Positions 11,860 through 38,998 of a stretch of 64,000 nucleotides of DNA are shown here, piece after piece. The notes below the pieces were generated by a model. That model did not search any database. It saw only the letters and a list, made by a program, of their open reading frames with translations, and was not told the DNA's origin. Position 1 is the stretch's first letter, and the number at the start of each line of letters is the position of its first letter. The position numbers and the translations under genes are program-made. Source of the stretch: Megaleporinus macrocephalus. Lineage: Eukaryota; Chordata; Actinopteri; Characiformes; Anostomidae. The stretch covers positions 19,896,194-19,960,193 of the forward strand of contig CM038703.1 of assembly GCA_021613375.1 (NCBI GenBank), given 5' to 3'.

Positions 11860-13200
11860 TAATGTGACTTAATAAATATAAGACTTGCTGTTATTGAGTT
11901 CCATAAGTCTGGTAATGCATACCGATAGTGACATACAGTCTACAGGAGAAAAACTGAAGATACTTGATGCAGAAATGTTGTTTAGCAAAATGTGCAGTAC
12001 GTTGTAACGCTGTTATATAATATAACAGTGTTACAATGTACTCTTCTTGAAGCATATGCACTCAGAATGTTTCTCCAACGTTTCTACTCAGTTTTTTTTT
12101 GTCACCCGTGTGCAGGTCTACCATGCATAGTTTAAAAAGGGGCCCAACGTATATTTTTGGTTTTAATTGGTATCCCTTAAGATTAATTTGTGCAGATTTA
12201 TGTACACAGCGTGGCCACAATTAATGTTACATGACAATTTTACAAACATTCCATATTCCTTAAAATAAAATGATGGGCTTTCCTGTATTGTGCCTCATCC
12301 AGAAAAGCAGAGCTAAAATACTGGTAGACAGATGTAAATAAGTTGGCATTTGTGACATTACAAAAAAACAATGAATCCAAATGTTCTGTTTTGTGGAATT
12401 ATTTCATTATATACACTGTATGGACCAGAGAATGAATAATAAATGTTGAAACAATGTTTACATTTTACTTAAAACTCCTTTACTTCAAACAAGTGAGAGA
12501 AACTCAGTTTTCCAGGATATGGGAATTTAAGCATTACAGTACGCAAAATGAATGTACTGTACATCCTGGTCAGCTTGGCGCTGTGGAAATTAGCATCACT
12601 GCAGCAGTATTGAAAGAAACTAATGCTACTTATACAGGAAAGATTCCTAATGGTACATGTTAGAACCTCATGGAGTAAATGGTTCTCGACAAACCTGTCT
12701 CTTGCTTTCCAAGGCCTTCACACAACATTAAATTCAGGTGATCTTAGAGGGCCTCTCCTAAGACATTAAGGGATTTAGTCCAGCCCTGGACAGTGGCATA
12801 CAAATTCATTTACATACTATTTTAATGACTTAATGGTGTGATTGCTTTGTTTATTTTATCCCAGCACATGTAACAAGATATTGCACTAAGTTCTCTTCTC
12901 TTATCTCATTTTGATCCATACCGCCGGTAAAAATCAGTGCTGAAAGACATTCCGCGGATATTAGCTTCTACTCTTATATGAGTCACAAATCTAATAACAG
13001 TGATGAACATAAAACTGCCTACTCTCCATTCTTACCTCGAATGTCACTCAAGATGTAATAAGGTATTGATTAAAGTAAAGAATACTAATTAATTACATGT
13101 CCATCATAGTGATATAGTAAAATCCGTGTATTTTGTCATAGGGGTTGCATTATTAAATATTTATTTTAGGAAAGAGAGCGTTTACTTAAACTTGACTGTT
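11860..13200. other. Intergenic DNA upstream of psmg3
   Basis: AT-rich, with the palindrome at 11997 as the only structured feature seen before the psmg3 promoter. Confidence 0.45.
11997..12041. other. 45-nt imperfect palindrome
   Basis: GTACGTTGTAACGCTGTTAT at 11997 is inverted as ATAACAGTGTTACAATGTAC ending at 12041, with two mismatches and almost no loop. It could be two MITE ends or a cruciform-prone site. Confidence 0.7.
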
Positions 13201-13214
13201 GCAGTAATGTGCAA

Positions 13215-13226
13215 TGCGCATGCGCG
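13215..13226 (+). promoter_or_regulatory. NRF1-type site in the psmg3 promoter
   Basis: TGCGCATGCGCG matches the palindromic NRF1 consensus (YGCGCAYGCGCR) perfectly. It lies about 190 nt before the presumed exon 1 donor, in a locally CpG-rich stretch (13205-13400) without a TATA box, as expected of a housekeeping gene such as psmg3. That it drives psmg3 is inferred from position. Confidence 0.6.
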
Positions 13227-13239
13227 GGATGTCGCCGGA

Positions 13240-13402
13240 GCTGGTGTCACACAGAGCTTCACAGAATCGCTGATTTACAAAACATTACTCTTCTGATGTT
13301 TTCAACACGCAGGGTATGTAGATCTGACGCGCTGCGTTACGTACACAAATGAAAGTTTCTATTTCGAACGCATGCTGATATAAACCTGCAGGAGAATCAG
13401 CG
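13240..13402 (+). other. psmg3: Probable non-coding first exon of psmg3 (start approximate)
   Basis: CpG-rich DNA downstream of the NRF1-type site ends in a good splice donor, CAGCG|GTAAGC, with GT at 13403-13404. The coding exon begins with a splice acceptor at 14488, so a 5' exon must exist and this is the best candidate in range. The start is a guess. Intron 1 would span 13403-14488. Confidence 0.5.
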
Positions 13403-14185
13403 GTAAGCACATTCACAAAATGTATTTAGCGTATCATCCGCTTTTTGTATACATTCAGCTTAAATCTGTAAACATTTGTTTTTGAAGCGATCTCTCATTT
13501 GAATGCTGCTCTTAGGAAAGCCTCGGTGTTTCCTGTGTTCTGAACCGGCTTCGGTAGCTCCTCTCCGCTGAGGAATTGCGGCCTACTCTGGCCAGCAGTG
13601 CTATGTTATTAGCAGGTGTAGCGCGGCACAAATGAATAAAAAAACAAATACTGCCCTATTTTTTTCAGCCTCTGGCAGATACTGAATGCTTATTTTACCA
13701 CATCAGATCAAATGCGTGTGAAGACCGTAGTAGTGAAGTTGCATAAATACTACAAAGAAACTTTGTTTTGGTACTAGTTACATAGTCAGCATTAATGTGG
13801 AAAAGCTGCTGGCTGCATTGAAATTGTTTCGTGTGTTTAAAAGATAAACGTCTACATCTAAACGTATGCATTAACAAACTTGGTCTTTTAGACGGCCTTT
13901 TAGGAGGGATAAAGAGGGCAGATTTGGAGATGCTGTGTATTTGCGGGCAAAACTAATTATGTGCCTTTAGTGTCTATATTAAAGGGGCAATCTGGCGAGA
14001 AAAAACAATCCAATAATTTAAAGGTGCATTCTGTAAGATTTAAGGAGATTGGAAGGAAATCTAGTATACAGAACTATGTTTATTATTAGTGTAATAATCA
14101 TGCGTAACTACAATTTTTTTGTGTTTTTCTTAGCATATAATAAGCCCTTCATAACTACATAGCAGTGGTAGTAATATTTGCTCTT

Positions 14186-14375
14186 TGGTGGTCCTTTGGG
14201 GGTCCTGATCATTGAAGGACAGCATGAAAGGGGGCTGACAAAGTATACAAAGAAACAGGTGGACTACAGTCTGTAATGTAGAACTACAAAGTGCACCTGT
14301 ATTATGAATGGAGCTGATAAAATGGTCAGTGAGTGTAGATACAAGGAGGTGGCTTTAATGTTATGGCTGATTGGT
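14186..14375 (+). repeat. Interspersed repeat fragment, family A, in psmg3 intron 1
   Basis: GGGGGTCCTGATCATTGAAG, GACAGCATGAAAGGGGGCTG and GGTGGCTTTAATGTTATGGC mark the 3' section of the family. It ends about 110 nt before the acceptor of the psmg3 coding exon. Confidence 0.5.
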
Positions 14376-14503
14376 ATGTATATATTGGTGTATGTAGTTA
14401 TATACATTTCAGATATTAACAGATAAATTACAGAACAGTGAAACACACAGCTTTGTTAACTTTCATTTCTGTATGGCTATACTTCCAGGTGACAGGACTT
14501 GCC

Positions 14504-14719
14504 ATGGCACATCAACCATTCATCAAAACAAGGCAGACAGAGAAAATAATCAACGGAATATCAACTCAAGTTGTTTGCACAGAATTCAGCAACTACATCT
14601 TCATTGTCCTAACACAGTATGGGAAGATCGGGACCCTTGTCTCTATAACACCTGATACAAGATGCAGTGACATCAGCACACAGATGTTTACTACCAAGGT
14701 GCTCCTAGGAAAGGATGAG
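14504..14719 (+). CDS. psmg3: psmg3 coding exon 1 (residues 1-72)
   Basis: The exon opens at 14489 after a CTTCCAG acceptor and its coding part is exactly 72 codons. The donor is GAG|GTATAA at 14720. An upstream in-frame ATG at 14438 lies before the acceptor, in the intron, so the ATG at 14504 is preferred. Confidence 0.93.
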
Positions 14720-14963
14720 GTATAACTATTGCTGGAATGGGAAAATATGAAGTGCAGTGGCAAAATGATAATTTATGTTTCATATTTTCCTTTTTTCCCC
14801 CCTTTCATAGGCTCTGACACACGTTTATGCAAAAAATATTGCTACATTCGTGTCCCAGGAAGCTGGAAATCGACCCGTTCTTTTGGGACTCTCACTCAAA
14901 GACTGCAGTGCTGAAAATATGAAAACTCTGAAAGATATGATCAAAAGCTGCCAAGTGTGGTGA
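14504..14963 (+). CDS. psmg3: Proteasome assembly chaperone 3 (PSMG3/PAC3), complete, two coding exons
   Basis: Coding exons 14504-14719 and 14811-14963 join in phase 0 to give 122 aa, the length I know for human PSMG3. The start sits in a strong Kozak context (GCCATGG), 15 nt after the acceptor ending at 14488. Family landmarks: TQVVCTEFSNYIFIVLTQYG, GKIGTLVSITPD, TTKVLLGKDE, then FVSQEAGNRPVLL and the C-terminal tail IKSCQVW (human IRVCQVW). In mammals PAC3 pairs with PAC4 as a cytosolic chaperone that guides assembly of the 20S proteasome alpha ring and leaves before maturation. The intron is 91 nt (GTATAA...CATAG). A non-coding exon 1 probably ends at 13402. The poly(A) signal is at 15225. 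tmem184a follows on the same strand, as in human 7p22.3. No breaks or odd residues were seen; the identification is firm. Confidence 0.95.
14811..14963 (+). CDS. psmg3: psmg3 coding exon 2 (residues 73-122)
   Basis: The acceptor is a long pyrimidine tract ending CATAG at 14810. Fifty codons plus TGA at 14961-14963 encode the ALTHVYAKNIATFVSQEAGN segment and the conserved C-terminal CQVW. Confidence 0.94.
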   Translation, partial: ALTHVYAKNIATFVSQEAGNRPVLLGLSLKDCSAENMKTLKDMIKSCQVW

Positions 14964-15224
14964 TCAGAAGGACTTGTGGAAAATATTCATGAGACAGTTG
15001 GTGGCACCAAATCTGTTTTTTCCCTTTTAATTGATCGTGTAACTGTCATCTTTTCATGCTTCTGTTTTTACCCTATGCTTGTCAATCGAAAGTTTAGACA
15101 TTTTCCTTTGAGCAAATGAAAGTGTTACTACTAAAACTTGGCATGCTATTGACTGTAGTAGCTTGTAAGTGGACCATAACTCCCACAACACTGAATGTCT
15201 TCTCAACTGTTTTCTTTTGGTTTT

Positions 15225-15230
15225 ATTAAA
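15225..15230 (+). terminator. psmg3 polyadenylation signal (ATTAAA)
   Basis: ATTAAA lies 262 nt after the psmg3 stop codon and is followed by GT/T-rich DNA. It would give a 3'UTR of about 280 nt, ending close to the presumed tmem184a promoter. Confidence 0.55.
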
Positions 15231-15339
15231 GCTATGCATTCGTTTACGTCTGCGGTGTGCAGATATGATCTGAGATAAAAAACAGGTTTCCTCTTCAGCC
15301 TTTGCAGGTGGGAACCAACAGGTGCACTTACCTTAACAG

Positions 15340-15530
15340 TTGAAGCCACGTGATTTAAGCCCTGACGTCGTGAGGTCACGTGGGCAGGGTATGTGTTTAG
15401 TGTGAGGAGCCTGTACCTGGACGGAGGAACCTCTGAGGTTATTTTAACAACTTTAAAAAATATATAAATATATATCGAACAGAAAATAAACGGTTTTAAA
15501 AACAAACAAAAAAACCGGTGACGTCGCTGA
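15340..15530 (+). promoter_or_regulatory. Candidate tmem184a promoter: E-box, CRE, E-box cluster, TATA-like box
   Basis: CACGTG occurs at 15347-15352 and 15377-15382, with the CRE-like TGACGTCG between them at 15363-15370. A second TGACGTCG is at 15519-15526 and a TATAAATA stretch at 15463-15470. The E-boxes fit USF or TFE/MITF factors and the TGACGTC motifs fit CREB/ATF factors; actual binding is not shown by sequence. The cluster lies between the psmg3 poly(A) signal and the candidate tmem184a exon 1. Confidence 0.5.
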
Positions 15531-15856
15531 ATGATAGAACAGGTATTTTATTTAAAACGTCATATGCGTGTATGTTCAAGCGGGCTGAGCTCATGGTGGA
15601 CTTCGGTCTGTTCGACCTACCTGTCGACAAAATGAGGAAGTTGTCACAGTCGCTGGTGGCGAGGAAGTATTTCCACTGATGCCAACGTCTTAACTTCGAG
15701 GTCTCATTCAGAGTTGAAGTGTGTGCAGTGTTTTATTCCGTGACCGAGTTGAGTTGGGGGAAAAGGGAGACATATAGAGTACAGTGTACGGCTGGCCGGG
15801 TTGAGCTGCCTCTGCTGAAGGGAAGCGAGACAGGTGTCCGCCTCGTCGCTGACACG
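15495..15856 (+). other. tmem184a: Probable non-coding first exon of tmem184a (start approximate)
   Basis: A strong donor, GACACG|GTAAGTGAAG, is at 15857. Joining it to the acceptor at 18255 gives ACACG|ATGA, with A at -3 of the tmem184a start. Reading back from that ATG in frame, a TGA at 15677-15679 closes the frame with no further ATG, so the protein start at 18256 holds. A 28-codon upstream ORF ends at that TGA. The 5' boundary is a guess from the TATA-like box. Confidence 0.5.
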
Positions 15857-15959
15857 GTAAGTGAAGAACGCATCGTTTTCCAGCGCCGAGATACTAAATA
15901 ATCCCTGAAATGTGTAAAATCTTTCCTGCTGTTGCCTCATTTATATGAAACTTCTCAGC

Positions 15960-16255
15960 AAACATGCCACGTTGTCACAACTTTGTCTACTTTCTTACAG
16001 TTTTGCTGCGACGTTGTCAAAAGGTGGTGCTTTCAGCGTTGCCTGAGCACGGCTGTCACAACTTCACTAAATAGTGTTGTTTACGGTTCTGTTTCTACCT
16101 GTTGTCAAATTCCGAAATTCTGAAGTCCCATTTAGATATAATGTAACGTATGAAGGATTTTAGAAGGTTGTGACAACGTACTGATAACGTTGCCACTACG
16201 TTCTCACAGCTTTCTGAGGAGCTACATCTCAACTTGGCGACAACGTGACTGTTTT
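15960..16255. repeat. Degenerate inverted array of ACGTTGTCACAAC words, tmem184a intron 1
   Basis: ACGTTGTCACAAC (15969-15981) recurs as GACGTTGTCAAAA, GGCTGTCACAACTT and CTGTTGTCAAATT. Its exact reverse complement GTTGTGACAACGT is at 16167-16179, followed by ATAACGTTGCCACTACGTTC and GCGACAACGTGAC. The left half reads mostly one way and the right half the other, giving a dyad-like layout. Confidence 0.55.
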
Positions 16256-16695
16256 TCACAGTTCGACCTCGCTCATAAAAATAGCTCGAATTGCCTTTTT
16301 TATATATTAAAATAAGAAAGCACACTCCGCCCTGACACCATGCCTCTTGTTAAAGTGAGACACAGTTTAGGTTTGGCATTTTGTAACACGCCCTGATACC
16401 AGTGCGAGTGTTGCAGTCAGGCATGGTGGTAAGATATTGAGATTAAGAGTGAAATTCACTTTAGATTTGTTTTATGGAGCCTAAACAGTCATTGTGCAGG
16501 GTTAAATAAAACTTCTAAGTGTCTACAGCACTTGTTTTGTTTGGTCCTGACCCTTCTCTCTGTGTACAGTCGGAGCTGGTTTATAGAATCAAACAGTTAA
16601 ATAGAAATAACAATTACTAGAATGAGCTTTAGGTGGATGGAAGCTACAGTACAGTGATGAAGCTGAAATGTGAGCAATGCGACCAATTTCTTTGG

Positions 16696-16739
16696 TAAAG
16701 TGCATTTGTGGGGATTTCTTTCCCCACAAATGCACTTTA
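16696..16739. other. Perfect 19-bp hairpin, tmem184a intron 1
   Basis: TAAAGTGCATTTGTGGGGA (16696-16714) is followed by a 6-nt loop TTTCTT and its exact reverse complement (16721-16739). It is too short for a usual miRNA precursor; it may be a transposon scar, a replication inversion or a structured intronic site. Confidence 0.85.
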
Positions 16740-18255
16740 GGTAGATGTGTTATCACCAAAACGGTTCAAGTCATCAACATTGTATCTAAGTGTTGTACTG
16801 TATAGGTGAGTAACTGTGCATTGTGATCATGATAATGCAAAACTGACAGTGCATCATAGAGAAAGGACATTCTGTTAATTATGCCATCTAATGCATTAGG
16901 TAAAGTTTTTAAGTAAACACCGCCTTGCGCCTTACTTTTGCCTCCAAGCTCTAGTGAAACATGAGTTCCTTCAATCAAAATTTGGTTTTTAATGAAATTT
17001 TAATAAAAATTTAATGATTAATTTCTCTGTGTAAACAAAAATGCAGAAAAAAATATGATAGTGACCTGCTACCAGTTGAGCGTGCAAGTGTAGTGCCAGT
17101 ATAGGCTTAAGTCTTGTACATGTGTTATTGTTGTTATCTGAAAGATGTTGTAAAGTGCACGTGCTATTCAGTGTTGGTGTCTACAGTCATGTAGAATAGT
17201 GTGGTTAAAGGTGATCTACCAGTTATCTAACTGCTGCTGTGTTTAATAAAAGGGCATTTCCATAAAGTGCCAGGATACCCACGCCGTCTTCTTTGCCAAG
17301 ACGCTACCTCAGTGGGATCTTGGAGGCTTTACTACTGCTTCTGATTGCTATAGCGATCCAGAGGTGACAGCCGGATATTTGTAAATGTGAGCGGTACAAC
17401 AAACAAGACATTCAATCTTGCTCTCAAATCTTATTGAAGATTGCCTGGCAAGCCCACCATTAGAGCAGACCATCTGACCTCTGGAAACATTCCTAATGTT
17501 AAATGCATTCACAAAGACCAAGATCAACCAGTAAACACGAGGCATATGTTCAGGCACTTATTGTTGCTGTGTTAAGTGTATTGTTTTAATACACTACAGT
17601 TTCATGTCTTATGATAGTTTTTAATTGTTGTACCCTGAGCTAGTAAAGAACCTATTATTTAAGGAGTTATTTTTTGTATTTAAATACAGTGATGCATAAA
17701 CGTACAGCTGAATATAAGCTGCTTTCTTACTTACAAAAGCAACACACCGAGGCAGGCTGTGGTTTGCTCTCAGTGCAGTTGACCTCACTTTGCTTGTGAC
17801 CTACCGTGGTGGTTCACTCACAGTTTTCTCACAGCGTTGCAGATATCTGCTGGTGCCTGTCTACTTTCAGGCAGTGCGCGGCGAGCGACTTGCCAAGCAA
17901 AGACAAAATTGTGTCTTTTAGTCATAGATGACAAAACCACTGACCATGTTTTTCACCTTTCTGCTGTTTCTGTATTAACATTTATATTGGCTGTCTACAG
18001 ATGACAGCACTTTAAAAGTGTCATTGTGAAAGCTCACATCTTATTTCATCCAGGAGTCAGGGCTACATTTCAGCTTGCTTTCTATAACAGTGATCCAGGC
18101 TATGTAGCCAGTTTTCTAGCAGCAAGCCAATAATTTGCAGGCTACTATTTGTATGAACTTTTAAACAAAATGCAGGAAAAAGGAAAAAAGTAACATAGCT
18201 TAAAAGTAGTGTGCTGTGTTTCTGTTATCATAATTCTGATGGTTTGTCTTCACAG

Positions 18256-37188
<18,933 letters not shown>

Positions 37189-37515
37189 ATAGAAGCCCAG
37201 AGTGAGTATCTAAGGGGTCTAGCTTGCGGGATTCATACAGAGCAGACTCTGAAACTCAGACCTGAATATTTCTGACTGTCTGTGTTCTGCCTCAGATTAC
37301 TTAATCCTAAATTGATCTGGGTCCTCTTAAACCCCCACTAATGCAGGCGCGATAATAATAGACGTCCACCCCGATTCCAGTGAAAAAGAGTTCATTAAGT
37401 AATACGAAAGGATTAGCAGAATTAAAACTCATAACTTTCCCGCTAGCACCAGGGAAAAGAGGCCATTTTATAGTGTTCAGTCACGTTGCTCATCTGTGCC
37501 CTTGCTCTGTTCCAG

Positions 37516-38690
37516 CAGCCGGAGGATGATCACGCTGCTACCGAAGTCCCCTCTGACTCCAGGCTGTGCAACAGCGTGGTGGATAAATGTAAAGGGTGGG
37601 ATGTGGATGGGGGTTAGCGGGGGGCGTTCACACAGCTCACACTGGCTGGAACTGACACTTCACAGAGCGGCTCTTGCGCGTGCCCGTTTGAAGTATATGC
37701 TCAGGGGCCCTCTGCCGGGGTCTCCTGACGAACGGAACCGTCTCTCAAAGACACCCCGGCTTTGGAGCGCACACTTCAAACTGTTTACCTAGACCCTTTG
37801 AAACACTTCACATCTCTCACATCACGGACAAAATGGAGAGCTTTCACGCCACTTGCGCTGCCTTGGAAGCTCATTCATTTTCTTGCCTTGCACTCGAAGC
37901 ATGGCAGGTCTGATGAAAATCAGGGAATTTTGACGGTCTTGTTCTTTAAATGGACACATGTTCTTAATTGTAAATAATATGTATATGATCATTGTTTGGT
38001 TGGTTGTACAGATCTTGTTTGGGGATGTAGGGGGGAATGATTTAAGTATGATTTGCATTCTGTTCTATTCACATTCAGTTTTCACTTATGAAGTAGTATT
38101 AGGTACATTTCAGTCATCTGAAGTTAAAATAACTGTGTGTTTTTAACAAGCCACAGATCTATTGAGTAATGTTTCTCTGCGGCTCACTAAACCCGATTAC
38201 AAGTCTTCATACAGTGATATCTGCAAACCACGTCTTATCACAATTCACATAGTCAAATGGCCTATCCTCTTTAAAAGCTAAGTAATAAAGTTGTAAAGTC
38301 TCCTCTGTCTACTCTAGTACTCTAGTAATGTATATATGAAATACTGGACTTTTTAAAATATGGTATTTATTATTTGTGACAATCAAACTGTCCAAATCAA
38401 TTCTGAACTTTTAACATGTTGTATTAGTAGCAGAGCTTGATTAAACAACTTATCTTCTGTTGTGCCAATGATAAGAGCCTTACAGATGCAGATCTAAGGT
38501 TTTAAGGTAACTTCTAATTGTACTTTATCTAATCTGTTCTATGAATCTGAATGAATCTATTAATGTTCTATGAGTTTGGGTAGATATATGAAGTAACTTA
38601 AGCCAAGTGTGTTTATATATTGTGGATTTTAACTTGTTCCTACAATTTTCTCTCATAAAATAAAAGAATGTATAATAGATATTTGTAAAT
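37516..38690 (+). other. tmem184a: Probable tmem184a 3'UTR exon (end approximate)
   Basis: Only 13 nt after the stop there is a donor-like CAGA|GTGAGT (GT at 37202), and an acceptor CTCTGTTCCAG ends at 37515, suggesting a 314-nt intron in the 3'UTR. A junction so close to the stop would not be expected to trigger nonsense-mediated decay. AATAAA is found at 38284 and 38659; the second is followed by T/GT-rich DNA and is the more likely end. Unspliced read-through is the alternative. Confidence 0.45.
38659..38664 (+). terminator. tmem184a polyadenylation signal (AATAAA)
   Basis: AATAAA within TCATAAAATAAAAGAATG, with T- and TG-rich DNA from about 38695. An earlier AATAAA at 38284-38289 could give a shorter 3'UTR. 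The site is only about 160 nt from the presumed mafk signal on the other strand. Confidence 0.5.
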
Positions 38691-38820
38691 AGTTGCGTTC
38701 ATTTTGTTCTTATCATTCTGTTCTTTTGCTTGTTTATTTTATGAACTAATGTTAATAACAGTGTAACGCCACTGTAATCTGATTATTTTCAACAACTGAC
38801 ACCTGGTTAAATGGGGAAGC

Positions 38821-38826
38821 TTTATT
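38821..38826 (-). terminator. Candidate mafk polyadenylation signal (minus-strand AATAAA)
   Basis: TTTATT on the plus strand reads AATAAA on the minus strand. If used, the mafk 3'UTR would be about 3.7 kb (42511 down to about 38800), tail to tail with tmem184a. A further minus-strand AATAAA at 38733-38738 would make the two transcripts almost touch. Confidence 0.4.
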
Positions 38827-38980
38827 TAAAAGTACAAAATGGACACTGCATACTATGTACAGGAATAATTTACCTCCTTATTTTAAGCCAGAGTGGAAAA
38901 TAGAGAATCATTTTATTTGTACATGAGGGTAGTTCATTGACGGAAAAAACAAAAGTAAATAAAAATAATTTAGAGGTTGA

Positions 38981-38998
38981 AAAAAAAAAAAAAAAAAG
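38981..38998. repeat. Poly-A run at the tmem184a-mafk junction
   Basis: About 17-18 consecutive A in the region between the two converging genes, possibly a retroposon tail. Confidence 0.8.

Larger units (their letters stand above)
15857..18255 (+). other. tmem184a: tmem184a intron 1 (probable)
   Basis: 2399 nt. Holds the ACGTTGTCAC array and the 19-bp hairpin; the rest is unremarkable AT-rich DNA. Confidence 0.5.

Noticed and set aside
16696..16739. miRNA gene
   Set aside because: The stem is only 19 bp with a 6-nt loop, below the length of a normal precursor, and matches no miRNA I know.
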